Assembly (NCBI GenBank): GCA_050248715.1
Contig: JBFWRV010000022.1
Location: forward strand, 1 to 64,000
From: AWTP1-13 sp050248715
GTDB lineage: Bacteria; Pseudomonadota; Alphaproteobacteria; Rhizobiales; Hyphomicrobiaceae
Direction of reading: 5' to 3'
DNA: 64,000 bases
Shown piece by piece: positions 43,723-53,038 of this stretch (the first letter of the stretch is position 1; each line of letters starts with the position of its first letter). The notes beneath the pieces were generated by a model, which saw only the letters and a program-made list of their open reading frames with translations, made no database searches and had not been told where the DNA came from. A program made the position numbers and the translations under genes.

Positions 43723-44046
43723 GTGTTGCGCTCCTGTGCTACGTACCGCCTTGAGCTTTGCGGGATTGTCTCGATGTGGCTGGGGCTGCTGGTGCACCGC
43801 AGGCCGTGCACCCTGCCACTGGTATTCGCTCGAATGCTGCAGCGACCGCGATTGCGCACCGGCCGACCCCATGTTCGCCGTGACGACGGCAGCTATCTGG
43901 CGACCTCCCGTGGCATTTCGGCGGTCATCCCCTCCGACCACCGGCAGTGGCGAAACTCACCGGAGGGGCGCATCCACGTCTGCATCCGCAATCTCAAGTC
44001 CGGCAGCGAGCATCTCGTGTGCGCCTTTCGCGGCCCGGGCGCGTGA
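43723..44046 (+). pseudogene. Frameshifted small exported Cys-rich protein
   Basis: Parts of one protein lie in two overlapping frames. In one frame (43736 onward) HWYSLECCSDRDCAPADP is read; in the other (43723 frame) RRDDGSYLATSRG and then SPEGRIHVCIRN...LVCAF follow to the stop at 44044-44046. Together they resemble a known small rhizobial exported protein with a conserved WYxxxCCxxxDC start and a C-terminal RFHVC. A hydrophobic segment is present in the second frame before the switch (MWLGLLVH). The pattern fits one insertion followed by one deletion. It could be a real pseudogene or a sequencing error. Confidence 0.5.
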
Positions 44047-44114
44047 AGGACCGCGACGCACTTGGCCAACGCGAGCCGGGCGGTCTACGGTGCCGCTGCA
44101 GGAGGACCCACCCC

Positions 44115-45542
44115 ATGCAGAACTCCCAGAAGATCTGGCAACTCGTCGACGCCCGCAGGGAGGCCTACGAGGCGCTCTCCGACCGCATCTGGGAGATGCC
44201 GGAGATCTGCTACACCGAGTACCGCTCCGTGGCCGAGCATCGGGCTATGCTGGCGGAGGAAGGCTTTCGCATCACCGAGAACCTCGCCGGCATCCCGACC
44301 GCGATCATGGGAGAGGCAGGCGAGGGCGGACCTGTGATCGCCATCCTCGGGGAATACGATGCCTTACCGGGGCTGTCCCAGGTCGCCGGCATCGCCGAGC
44401 CCCAGGAACTCACCCCCGGCGGCCATGGCCACGGCTGCGGCCATAACATGCTGGGCTCCGCGGCCCTGCTCGCCGCCACGGCCGTGAAGAACTATCTCGC
44501 GGCCGCCGGCATCAAGGGGCGCGTGCGCTACTACGGCTGCCCCGCCGAGGAGGGTGGCGCCGCCAAGGTCTTCATGGTGCGCGCCGGCCACTTCGAGGAC
44601 GTCGATATTGCCATCACCTGGCACCCGGCCGCGATCAACCGCGTCGACGATGCCATGAGCCTCGCCAACACCCGTCTCGACTTCACGTTCAAGGGCCGGG
44701 CCTCGCACGCGGCCGCAGCGCCGCACCTCGGCCGCAGCGCGCTCGACGCCGTCGAGCTGATGAACGTCGGCGTCAACTACATGCGCGAGCACATGCCCTC
44801 CGACGCCCGCATCCACTACGCCATGATCGACGGCGGCGGCGTCGCGCCCAACGTGGTGCAGGCCTCGGCCAGGGTGCGCTATGCCGTGCGTGCCCGCGAC
44901 CTGCCGGGCATGCGGGCCCTCGTGGAACGGGTGCGCAAGGTGGCGGCAGGCGCGGCCATGATGACGGAGACGCAGGTCGAGGCGAAGGTCGTGAGCGCGG
45001 TGTCAAATCTGCTGGGCAATACACCGCTTGAGCAATCGATGCAGCGGCAGATGGACCGACTGGGCGCCCCGCCCTTCGATGCGGCCGACCGCAAATACGC
45101 GGCCGAAATCCAGGCCACCCTGACATCCGAGGATATCGCCTCGGCCTATGCACGTGCCGGCATGGCCCCGCGCAAGCACACCCCCCTGTGCGACTTCGTC
45201 GTGCCCTTCGGCACGGTCGGGGCGCCGATGATGGGCTCGACCGACGTCGGCGACGTGAGCTGGGTAGTCCCGACCGCGCAGGCGCGGGTGGCGACGCACG
45301 CGATCGGGACACCCGGGCATTCCTGGCAGATCACCGCACAAGGCAAATCGGGGCAGGCCAAGAAGGGGATGGTGCACGCCGCCAAGGTGATGGCGGGCGT
45401 GGCAGTGGACGCCTTGGCCGACCCTGGGCTCGTCGCACGCGCGAAGGCCGATCACAAAGCGCGTACCGAGGCGACGCCCTACGACTGCCCGCTGCCGGCC
45501 GATGTCAAGCCGCCAATCCAGCTCAAGCCCGAGGCGGCCTGA
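44115..45542 (+). CDS. M20-family amidohydrolase (AbgB-like)
   Basis: 475 residues, ATG with GGAGGA upstream. Metal-binding residues are visible: GEYDALPGLSQ, GHGHGCGHNML (His), PAEEGGAAK (catalytic Glu pair) and ITWHPAA. The dimer domain (residues about 190-300) is present. AbgB-like members hydrolyse p-aminobenzoyl-glutamate and other N-acyl amino acids; substrate here is not determined. It is 68 bases after the frameshifted gene and convergent with the HtrA-like protease. Confidence 0.9.
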   Translation: MQNSQKIWQLVDARREAYEALSDRIWEMPEICYTEYRSVAEHRAMLAEEGFRITENLAGIPTAIMGEAGEGGPVIAILGEYDALPGLSQVAGIAEPQELTPGGHGHGCGHNMLGSAALLAATAVKNYLAAAGIKGRVRYYGCPAEEGGAAKVFMVRAGHFEDVDIAITWHPAAINRVDDAMSLANTRLDFTFKGRASHAAAAPHLGRSALDAVELMNVGVNYMREHMPSDARIHYAMIDGGGVAPNVVQASARVRYAVRARDLPGMRALVERVRKVAAGAAMMTETQVEAKVVSAVSNLLGNTPLEQSMQRQMDRLGAPPFDAADRKYAAEIQATLTSEDIASAYARAGMAPRKHTPLCDFVVPFGTVGAPMMGSTDVGDVSWVVPTAQARVATHAIGTPGHSWQITAQGKSGQAKKGMVHAAKVMAGVAVDALADPGLVARAKADHKARTEATPYDCPLPADVKPPIQLKPEAA

Positions 45543-45560
45543 GCGCCGACGCTTGTCGCC

Positions 45561-46568
45561 TCAGCGCTCCGGCAGCCGTTCGGTCGGCACGATCTCGATC
45601 GTCTCGAGCGCACCCTCGCGCAGGATGCCGATCAAGACGCGCTTGTCGATTCGGCTGCCGTCGAGAATGCGGGCGATGTCGTCGATGCCCGTCACCACGT
45701 CCCTGTCGAGACCGACGATGACGTCGCCGGTCCGCAGACCGCTGGCATGAGCGGGGCTGCCGGTCTGCACCTCGACCACACGCACGCCCGAGGCCTGGGT
45801 AAGCCCTGTCCTGACCTTCAGCCGCTGCGGCAGCGCCACCTGGTCGCCGGCGATGCCGAGCCGGGCCCGGCGGACGCGCCCGTGCTGGAGAATCTGTGTC
45901 AGCACGTGCTGGGCGGTGTTGGCCGCAACCGAGAAGCATATTCCCTGCGCCCCCAGAATGACCGCCGTGTTGACCCCGATGACCTCGCCGCGGGAATTCA
46001 CGAGCGGTCCGCCGGAGTTACCCGGGTTGAGCGCCGCATCCGTCTGGATCACGTCGCCGATCAGGCGGCCGTTCTGTGCTCGCAGCGATCGGCCCACCGC
46101 GCTGACGATGCCGGCCGTCACGGTCGACTCGAAGCCCAGCGGGTTGCCGATGGCGATCGCGATCTGCCCCGGCTTGATCTTCTTGGAGTTCCCGAGTCGG
46201 GCAGCGGGCAGCCGATCGCTCGTCTCCGCCCGCAAGACGGCGATATCGGTGTCGGGGTCGCGTCCCAGTATACGCGCGGGCACGCGTCGGGCGTCGGTCA
46301 GTGCCAGCTCGATCGTGGTGGCACCCTCCACCACATGATTGTTGGTCAGTACGATGCCATCTGGCGACAGAATCGTGCCGGAGCCCGAGCCCTGCGCCAT
46401 CCGCCCCTCTCGGGCGCCGCGCACCTGGACATGCACGACCGACGGCGACACGGACTCGACCACGCCGACGACCGTGCTCGAATAGGCGTCAAGCAGGTCC
46501 TCGTCCAGGCCACTACCAGTCCGATTGGAAACGAACGAGACGTTGCGATCTCTGCGCCACAATTGCAT
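45561..46568 (-). CDS. HtrA/DegP-like serine protease with PDZ domain
   Basis: 335 residues. Trypsin-like domain with catalytic His in LTNNHVVEGA, Asp in RDPDTDIAVLR and Ser in LNPGNSGGPL, followed by one PDZ domain (QTGSPAHASGLRTGDVIVGL). No signal peptide is obvious at the N-terminus (MQLWRRDRNVSFVS), so export or membrane anchoring is unclear. It would degrade or hold damaged proteins. Convergent with the amidohydrolase gene. Confidence 0.9.
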   Translation of the reverse strand: MQLWRRDRNVSFVSNRTGSGLDEDLLDAYSSTVVGVVESVSPSVVHVQVRGAREGRMAQGSGSGTILSPDGIVLTNNHVVEGATTIELALTDARRVPARILGRDPDTDIAVLRAETSDRLPAARLGNSKKIKPGQIAIAIGNPLGFESTVTAGIVSAVGRSLRAQNGRLIGDVIQTDAALNPGNSGGPLVNSRGEVIGVNTAVILGAQGICFSVAANTAQHVLTQILQHGRVRRARLGIAGDQVALPQRLKVRTGLTQASGVRVVEVQTGSPAHASGLRTGDVIVGLDRDVVTGIDDIARILDGSRIDKRVLIGILREGALETIEIVPTERLPER

Positions 46569-46802
46569 GCGGCATTCCTCCGGCCCGCGGTGCGAGCCCC
46601 AAGCTCCCTGGCGTCGATATATAGGACGTTGTTAACGCTACGGGGAGGGCCGCTGGACGCGCGGGCGACGTGATCAACTCGCTGATCCGTCCGCGGCCAG
46701 CGCACCAGCCGCGGGAAGCGAGTGCCGTCTCGCTCGCCGCAGCGCTGATCGAGAGAGGGACCGGGCGAACGGCCATTCGTCCCCGCAAGCCGGATTGGCA
46801 GC

Positions 46803-47291
46803 TCAGGCCAGCTTGCAGAGGGTGACCGCGCTCGATTTGTCGTGGTTGGGGGGCGCGTCCTCGAGGTTGAGAGACTTCACCACACCGTCCTCCACGATCA
46901 TGGAGTAGCGCTTGGAACGCACACCGAGGCCGCGAGCGGTGAGGTCGATCTCGAGACCCAGCTTCTTGGCGAACTCAGCACTGCCGTCGGCCAGCATCTC
47001 GATCTTGCCGTCTGCCTTGGAGTCCCTGGCCCAGTTGGTCAGCACGAACACGTCATTCACGGCCGTGCAGGCGACCATGTCGAAACCCTTCTTCTTCAGC
47101 TCGTCGTGGTTCTGCACGAAGCCCGCCATATGCTGCTTGTGACAGGTCGGCGTATAGGCGCCCGGCACCGCGAACAGAGCGACCTTCTTGCCGGCGAACA
47201 CATCGCCCGTCTTCATGGGCTTCGGCGTACCGTCCGACCCCATGGTCATGAACGTGGAATCCGGCAAACGGTCGCCGACCTTGATTGTCAT
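46803..47291 (-). CDS. Peroxiredoxin, Prx5/AhpE type
   Basis: 162 residues from ATG 47291, with AAAGGA upstream. It starts TIKVGDRLPDSTF and carries the peroxidatic Cys in PGAYTPTCHKQHMAGF. The GLGVRSKRYSMIVEDGVV stretch is typical of Prx5. It reduces peroxides using thiols. An 18-base inverted repeat with CTCAAC/GTTGAG arms lies about 130 bases upstream (47420-47437). Confidence 0.92.
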   Translation of the reverse strand: MTIKVGDRLPDSTFMTMGSDGTPKPMKTGDVFAGKKVALFAVPGAYTPTCHKQHMAGFVQNHDELKKKGFDMVACTAVNDVFVLTNWARDSKADGKIEMLADGSAEFAKKLGLEIDLTARGLGVRSKRYSMIVEDGVVKSLNLEDAPPNHDKSSAVTLCKLA

Positions 47292-47500
47292 TGTCGTGGT
47301 CCTTTCAATGGCGGGGCGTGAGGCTTCTGGCGCGCTTCCTCGCGACGCGGGAGCTGAACTTAGGCGCTTGTCTGCCGCAAGCCAAGCCATCACAGCCGCG
47401 AAGCGCTGCGCCCATAAAACTCAACAATCGAGTTGAGAGACCCTGCCGTCGCTGGCCCCATGGGTTTGTCGAGGAAGGATCGGTGATGGCCGTGATTGCC

Positions 47501-48397
47501 CTAAGGCAGCGTCCAAGTCGTCTCCGTCGCGCCCGCGCTGCTGACAAGAGTCAGCGTCAGAGTCTTTCCCTTGAGGTCCTGCGCGTTGCCCGTGCGGGAA
47601 AGGTCGGCCTCAAAGCGCACCACCGCCTCGTTGGCATCGGCCGTGAGGGATGCTTGCGTGCCGATGTCCGGCGCCCGCTTCAACATCGGCACGTAGAGGC
47701 TACCTGGTGCTTCCAGGAATGCATCGGCAGTCGAGCTGTCGCGCGGGAAGATCGCCTCGACGATGAGCCGCGGCGCCGGTCCATCCAGTTTGGCGGAGGT
47801 CGTCAGAACCCGCGGATCGAGCGAGCGGCGGCTGGCATCCGGCCGCGGTACTCGATCGAGCGCCGCCAGGAGCACTGGCGAAGGTTTCCCAGCCATGGTG
47901 CCCGGCGCCAGCGTCACCGACATCTTCGCCTCTGCAGGAATGCAGATGTCGCGGCAGATGCCGAGTTCCATAACGAGCGCGAGCTCGACAGGCTGCCCTG
48001 CGTCCTTCGGCACGACCTCGACCGGAAATACCACCGACGTCTTATATCCGACAGTCTCCGCGCCCGCCTCGTGCATGCGGTGCGGGGCGGGGTAGAGAAC
48101 CCTGACGCTTGCGACGTTGGTGGAACCCGACCAGTCGAAGGCGGGTGGTACGCCCGCATCCCCCGGCATGCGCCAGTAGGTCTTCCACCCGTCCGCCAGA
48201 GTGAGCTCTACGCCGGCAAGGTAGGTCTTGGCCGACCTGGTCGCGGGCGCCCCGGCAACGAGGCGCGCACGCGCATTGCTGAGATCTATCCATGGCGAGC
48301 CTAGCTCGCTCTCGGCCGAGGCCAGGCCCGGCCCAACAACCGCAACGGCCAATGCTGCTGCCACCAGAGCACGCGCGGCAGGTCGGAATGTGCTCAT
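47501..48397 (-). CDS. Exported DsbD N-terminal-like protein
   Basis: 298 residues from ATG 48397 (GAGGA upstream). A signal peptide (residues 1-27, cleavage at ASA-ES) is followed by a domain resembling the N-terminal part of DsbD/ScsB: WKTYWRMPGDAGVPP and ELGICRDICIPAEAK, with two cysteines four apart that could form a disulfide. It probably acts in periplasmic thiol chemistry. No transmembrane DsbD core is attached or nearby. It is divergent from the YqgE gene. Confidence 0.82.
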   Translation of the reverse strand: MSTFRPAARALVAAALAVAVVGPGLASAESELGSPWIDLSNARARLVAGAPATRSAKTYLAGVELTLADGWKTYWRMPGDAGVPPAFDWSGSTNVASVRVLYPAPHRMHEAGAETVGYKTSVVFPVEVVPKDAGQPVELALVMELGICRDICIPAEAKMSVTLAPGTMAGKPSPVLLAALDRVPRPDASRRSLDPRVLTTSAKLDGPAPRLIVEAIFPRDSSTADAFLEAPGSLYVPMLKRAPDIGTQASLTADANEAVVRFEADLSRTGNAQDLKGKTLTLTLVSSAGATETTWTLP

Positions 48398-48525
48398 GCT
48401 GTCCTCATCTGCGCTCCACACTTAGGTGGGTAGCGGGAAAACTCAACTCAAGTCTGCTCGATCGGCACGTTATCGTTGCTATCCAACCCCTTCCAGCCGC
48501 CTCGTTCCGGCGCTAGTCTTGTTGC

Positions 48526-49134
48526 ATGCGGCCGACGAAAAAAGGCAAACGGCGCGGCGACGGCTACCTCGAGGGGCAGCTGCTGATCGCCATGCCGATC
48601 ATGACAGACAAGCGCTTTGCGCGATCGGTCATCTACATGTGTGCCCATTCCGCGGAAGGCGCCATGGGGCTGATCATCAACCAGCGCGCCGCCCACATCA
48701 GCTTCCGCGAGTTGCTCAAGCAGCTCGGCATCGGCTCGGGCAAGGGCGACGACATCCTGATCGACGTCGGCGATATGGATGTGCATGTGGGCGGCCCGGT
48801 GGAGACGGGGCGCGGCTTTGTCCTCCACAGCTCGGACTATCATGCGACCGACTCCACCCTGGCGATCGACGACGGCGTCTCTCTGACAGCTACGATCGAC
48901 ATCCTGAGGGCCATCGCCCTGGGTAAGGGACCCGACAAGGCCATCCTGGCGCTTGGGTACGCTGGATGGCGGGCAGGCCAGCTGGAGAGCGAGATCGCCG
49001 CCAACGGCTGGCTGCACTGCCCGGCAGACGCCGACCTGCTGTTCGACCGCAACCTCGAACTCAAGTACGAGCGCGCCATGTCCCGGCTCGGCATCGACCC
49101 ATCGCACCTAGTCAGCGACGCCGGCCACGCTTGA
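48526..49134 (+). CDS. YqgE/AlgH-family protein
   Basis: 202 residues. GQLLIAMPIMTDKRFARSVIYMCAHSAEGAMGLIINQ and GGPVETGRGFVLHS are the two strongest family segments (quoted in part). The family is conserved across bacteria, is predicted cytosolic, and has no agreed function. N-terminal residues are basic (TKKGKRRGD). Divergent from the DsbD-like gene. Ribosome site weak. Confidence 0.9.
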   Translation: MRPTKKGKRRGDGYLEGQLLIAMPIMTDKRFARSVIYMCAHSAEGAMGLIINQRAAHISFRELLKQLGIGSGKGDDILIDVGDMDVHVGGPVETGRGFVLHSSDYHATDSTLAIDDGVSLTATIDILRAIALGKGPDKAILALGYAGWRAGQLESEIAANGWLHCPADADLLFDRNLELKYERAMSRLGIDPSHLVSDAGHA

Positions 49135-49250
49135 GCCCTCCTGGTTCCGACGAGACAGGTCACATCGGGAGGCCGCGCCCTTCCGTGTGACGGCTGACCG
49201 CTAGTTGGCGTCTAATGTCCTGCAGCCGAGCATTTCCGGCCGGTGAGACG

Positions 49251-51338
49251 TCACTCGAGGCGGGTTGGGAGCCAAAGCACGAGTTCTGGAAACAAGCAGA
49301 GCAGGATCACATTAAAGCCCATTGCGGCGAGGAACGGGACGGCGCCGAGTGCGATTGTGCGGAGCGAAACGCCCCGTCCGATCCCCTGCAGCACGAAAAG
49401 GTTCATGCCTATGGGCGGATGAATGAGGCCAACCTCGGCCATGATGACCAGGACCACGCCGAACCAGATCGGATCGAAGCCCAGCGACTGGATCACGGGG
49501 AACACGATCGGCAGCGTTAGCACGATCATCGATATGGAATCGAGAAACGCCCCGAGCACCACATAGATGAGCATGATGATGCCGAAAACGAACCAGCGGC
49601 CAAGGTGAGTGTCGGTGGCCGCCGCCATGATCTTCTGGGAGATTTTCAGGTAGTCGAAGCCGAAGGTGATGATATTGGCGCCGACCACGATGAGGAAGAT
49701 GAACGAGGTCACCACGACGGTTTCAAACAGGCTCTCTACGAGAGCCTGGCGCGACATGCGGCCGCGCAGGAGGCAGATGAGGAACGCGACGAAGGCGCCG
49801 AGCGCGCCTGTCTCGCTCGCGGTGGCAAGGCCCGCGTAAAGCGAGAAGATGACGAGCCCGATCAGGGCCACGACGAGCCCCGAATCGATTGCGCTCTGCC
49901 GGGTCAGCGGCGGCCTCGCCTCGGGCGGCAGCGTCGGGGCCGAGGAGGGATATATGACTGCCCACATGAAAATCACGGCCATGAAGGTGAGCATCATGAT
50001 GATGCCTGGCACGATGCCGGCAATGAACAGCTTGACGATGGGGACGCCGACGGTGGTGGCATAGATGATCATGGGCACGCTGGGCGGGATCAGAATGCCG
50101 AGCGTTCCGCCGGCGGCAACACCGCCGTATGTCAGCTTCTCGCTGTAGCCGCGCCGGATCATCTCCGGGCAGGCGACTGTGCCGATGGTGGCGGCGGTGG
50201 CGACGCTCGAGCCTGAGACGGCCGCGAAGACGGCGCAGCCGGCCGTGGCAGCATGCGCCAGCCCGCCCGGCAGGCGCGAGAGGAGGCGCGCCATGACGGA
50301 GAATAGCTCGCCGCTCAGCCCGCTGCGCACCAGGAGCGCGCCCATCAGCACGTACAGCGGAACGGCGGTGAGCGAGAAGCTGTTGACGCCGGACCACGCG
50401 CGGTCCGGCAGCGTGACGGGGAACGGTTTGGGCGTCAGGAAGTAGATGGCCAACATGCCGACGATGGCGAGCGCGAAGGCGATGCGTACGCCGATGACCA
50501 GGTAGAATATGATGGCGACCGCAAGCAGCAGCGTCAGCATGCCGGCGCCCAGCGCTTTGCCTAGCAGGAACGCGGCGATCGATCCGGCGATGATGCCGAG
50601 CACGGCAACGCCGATGCGGGCTCCGTTGGTGTAGAAGGAGCCGGCGATCACGGCGACGAGGACAGCGATGCTGCCGAGGTCGAACGCGGTTCCCGGCAGC
50701 AGAGCCGGATGCGGACCCAAAAAGAGCAGCCAACCCGCAAGCCCTGTAAAGATGACGTAGGGCGCCCAACGCTTCTGCTGCGGGGCCGCGGGTGACAGGC
50801 GCTCGATCTCGACCAGGATGGCCACCGCCAGGGCGATCAGGCCGACGGCAATGGGCGCCTTTGGAATCCAGGTCGGCGTCAGCAGAAGGCTGAAAATGCG
50901 CGCCCCGTTCGTATAGTCCGACAGGGTCATCAATACCGCCTGCCATCCTGCCACCGCTACGTACAGGAGCCCGATCCAGGCAGTGACAAGACACAATCTG
51001 CGACGGTTCTCCTCACTCAGCCGATCGAGCAGCAAGTGGACGCGGACATTGCCCTCCGCCAGGTGCGTGTAGGCAGCGCCGATGAAGATGATGCCGATCA
51101 GCACGTACGTGCTGATCTCGGTGGCCCAGTCGGTCGGCTTGTTGAAGATGTATCGCGCCAGCACATCGTAGGCGGTGGCCAAAGTCATGAAGACAATGCC
51201 GCCGGTGGCAACCCAGGCAAAGGCATTGGCCACGGCGGCGGTGGCGCGACCTGGGGCCGACAGGTACTCGGCGCGCCATGCCCGGCCGGCTCCAGCAGAC
51301 GGCTCGCCTGCGATTCCGACCGGCTGGGATACCGACAT
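49251..51338 (-). CDS. TRAP transporter fused permease (DctQM)
   Basis: 695 residues. About 30-180 is the DctQ small permease (four helices, YIFNKPTDWATEISTYVLI) and about 240-680 the DctM large permease (VPLYVLMGALLVRSGL, SGSSVATAATIGTVACPEM, GLIHPPIGMNLFVLQGIGRG). The fusion uses one polypeptide for both membrane parts. It moves a carboxylate-type solute into the cell with sodium or protons. It is divergent from the binding-protein gene, with a TGTCCGGACA operator between. Confidence 0.92.
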   Translation of the reverse strand: MSVSQPVGIAGEPSAGAGRAWRAEYLSAPGRATAAVANAFAWVATGGIVFMTLATAYDVLARYIFNKPTDWATEISTYVLIGIIFIGAAYTHLAEGNVRVHLLLDRLSEENRRRLCLVTAWIGLLYVAVAGWQAVLMTLSDYTNGARIFSLLLTPTWIPKAPIAVGLIALAVAILVEIERLSPAAPQQKRWAPYVIFTGLAGWLLFLGPHPALLPGTAFDLGSIAVLVAVIAGSFYTNGARIGVAVLGIIAGSIAAFLLGKALGAGMLTLLLAVAIIFYLVIGVRIAFALAIVGMLAIYFLTPKPFPVTLPDRAWSGVNSFSLTAVPLYVLMGALLVRSGLSGELFSVMARLLSRLPGGLAHAATAGCAVFAAVSGSSVATAATIGTVACPEMIRRGYSEKLTYGGVAAGGTLGILIPPSVPMIIYATTVGVPIVKLFIAGIVPGIIMMLTFMAVIFMWAVIYPSSAPTLPPEARPPLTRQSAIDSGLVVALIGLVIFSLYAGLATASETGALGAFVAFLICLLRGRMSRQALVESLFETVVVTSFIFLIVVGANIITFGFDYLKISQKIMAAATDTHLGRWFVFGIIMLIYVVLGAFLDSISMIVLTLPIVFPVIQSLGFDPIWFGVVLVIMAEVGLIHPPIGMNLFVLQGIGRGVSLRTIALGAVPFLAAMGFNVILLCLFPELVLWLPTRLE

Positions 51339-51343
51339 GGCGC

Positions 51344-51373
51344 TTGACTCAGTCCGGCGCGGCCGCGAAAATA
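51344..51373 (+). promoter_or_regulatory. Possible promoter of the TRAP binding-protein gene
   Basis: TTGACT at 51344-51349 and AAAATA at 51368-51373, spaced 18 bases, resemble -35 and -10 elements reading toward dctP. The -35 overlaps the start of nothing coding. The operator begins three bases after the -10, at the likely transcription start, a place where a repressor would block initiation. Confidence 0.35.
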
Positions 51374-51375
51374 AG

Positions 51376-51387
51376 TTGTCCGGACAT
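51376..51387. promoter_or_regulatory. GntR-type operator, site 1
   Basis: TTGTCCGGACAT, with the perfect palindrome TGTCCGGACA at 51377-51386. The same palindrome occurs at 53865-53874 and 58853-58862, each between divergent genes of the island. It lies in the 66-base gap between the TRAP permease and binding-protein genes. Confidence 0.7.
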
Positions 51388-51404
51388 TTTTAGAGAGGCA
51401 TGCC

Positions 51405-52415
51405 ATGTACGTCAACCGCTATCTGGTCGCGCTCGGCCTCGCCCTCGGACTTGCTGCAGCGCCTGCGATGGCGCAACAGGTCACTTGGACCGTGGGCTTC
51501 GTTAATGCGGTCGGCAGCAGCTACATCGCCACACTGAAAACGGTGCCGGCCCGCATCGAGGCCGCGACGAACGGCAAGTTGAAGATCGAGCTCTACGACA
51601 CGCTCGTGGCGGGCGCCGAGCAGCCGGCCGCCGTGCGCGACGGTCGCCTCGACGGCTCGTTCGCCGTGTCGCCCTGGCTGAGCGCCGAGGCGCCCTACAT
51701 CAATTTTGGCCACCTTCCCGGCCTTCTCACCGATGTTGCCTCGTATCAGAAGATGCTCGACCCGCTGCTGCGCGAGGAGATGGCCAAGGTCTGGCGCACG
51801 AAATACAAATCCGAGCAGCTCATGACCGGCGTGTTCGAGGATCAGTGCATCATCTCCCGCGTGCCGCTGCACACGGTTGCCGACATGGCCGGCAAGAAGG
51901 TTCGCGTCCATAACACCGAGGCTGCGACCCTGATGAACAAGCTGGGCGCCGTGCCCACCCCCGTTCCGTTCGGCGAAATCGTGCCCGCGCTGCAGCGCGG
52001 CATCGTCGACATCGTCATGACGTCGGTCGGCACCGCCAACGGCTTCGGCTTCCATACCGTGGCCAAGGAGCTCAGCATCTGGAAGATCGGCACCATCGTG
52101 CCATGGTCGCTGGTCATCAACTCGCAGGTCTGGGCGAAGCTGTCGCCGGAGCTGCAGGGCGTGGTGCGGAAGGAACTGCGTGCCATCGAGGATAAGCACT
52201 TCGCCGACCATGCAGCCTTTAGCAAGGCTGCGATAGATTCCATGGTGAAGAATGGCATGAGGCTCTACGAGGCGCCGCCTGCCGAGCTCGACAAGGTCTT
52301 CGCCAAGGAGAACGTCGAGTCGGTTTTCAAGGCCTGGTATGCCCTGAACGAAAGGTCCGGCACGGACGGCCGGGCGCTCGTGAAGCGCATCGAGGAAGCG
52401 AAGGCCAAAATGTGA
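51405..52415 (+). CDS. TRAP transporter substrate-binding protein (DctP)
   Basis: 336 residues with a Sec signal peptide (residues 1-23, AMAQQ). The fold follows DctP: FVNAVGSSYIATLKTVPARIE, KIELYDTLVAGAEQPAAVRDG, and the ligand-binding Arg region GKKVRVHNTEAATLMNKLG. It captures the substrate in the periplasm. The gene's stop overlaps a GTG that could start the following GAF gene. Divergent from its permease, with the shared operator. Confidence 0.93.
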   Translation: MYVNRYLVALGLALGLAAAPAMAQQVTWTVGFVNAVGSSYIATLKTVPARIEAATNGKLKIELYDTLVAGAEQPAAVRDGRLDGSFAVSPWLSAEAPYINFGHLPGLLTDVASYQKMLDPLLREEMAKVWRTKYKSEQLMTGVFEDQCIISRVPLHTVADMAGKKVRVHNTEAATLMNKLGAVPTPVPFGEIVPALQRGIVDIVMTSVGTANGFGFHTVAKELSIWKIGTIVPWSLVINSQVWAKLSPELQGVVRKELRAIEDKHFADHAAFSKAAIDSMVKNGMRLYEAPPAELDKVFAKENVESVFKAWYALNERSGTDGRALVKRIEEAKAKM

Positions 52416-52429
52416 GGACGAGCAAAGCG

Positions 52430-53038
52430 ATGGCGAGGACATATCTGCAAACCGCATTCGATATGATTGAGACGGCGGGCGCAGAAGCGCTTGCTGGCGA
52501 CGCTCCGGAGGCGGCGATCCGCGCGCTCGCGCGCGGTTGCTACGACACGCTGGGCGACCGCGAGGTGCACACGCAGGCCGGATCGCTGAAGCCGGGCGAG
52601 CAGCAGTTCTTCGTCGCGGGTGGGTTTTTCGTCACGCCGGATGAGAAGTACCATCTGCTGGTCGGCAACTGCAATTTCCCGCCCGAGCAGGAACGGCTGA
52701 TGATCCCCATCGACGGAGGTCACCTCGGGTGGGTCTATGAGAACAAGGCAAAGCTACTGCTCGAGAACACCGACGAGCACGGGGATTTCCGCCAATACCT
52801 GAAGACCTCGCGCATGGGGTCGGCGATCTATGCGCCGATGTTCTGGGAAGGCGTCTTCATCGGCCAGATGGTGATGGCGGCGCAGGCGCGCCGCACCATG
52901 CGCGAGGACGACCTGCGCGTGCTGGTCGCCTGCTCGCGCATCGCCACCGGCGCATGGGTCGCCAAGGGCGGTCCAGAGTGGCTCAAGCGGCTTTACCCGC
53001 CGAAGAACGCGTTTCGGGTTGGCGCCGACGGAATGTAG
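52430..53038 (+). CDS. GAF-domain protein in the TRAP transcript
   Basis: 202 residues from ATG 52430; a GTG at 52412 overlapping the dctP stop (GTGA) is an alternative. Residues about 35-185 resemble a GAF domain (FFVTPDEKYHLLVGNCNFPPEQ, EERLMIPIDGGHLGWVYENK and SAIYAPMFWEGVFIGQMV, quoted in part). GAF domains bind small ligands. No output domain is attached, so it may sense the substrate or its derivatives or act as an enzyme. Its 3' end overlaps the convergent gntR gene by 56 bases. Confidence 0.75.
   Translation: MARTYLQTAFDMIETAGAEALAGDAPEAAIRALARGCYDTLGDREVHTQAGSLKPGEQQFFVAGGFFVTPDEKYHLLVGNCNFPPEQERLMIPIDGGHLGWVYENKAKLLLENTDEHGDFRQYLKTSRMGSAIYAPMFWEGVFIGQMVMAAQARRTMREDDLRVLVACSRIATGAWVAKGGPEWLKRLYPPKNAFRVGADGM

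Noticed and set aside
47420..47437. Inverted repeat CTCAAC/GTTGAG upstream of the peroxiredoxin gene
   Set aside because: Short arms, a single copy and 130 bases from the start; not enough to call an operator.
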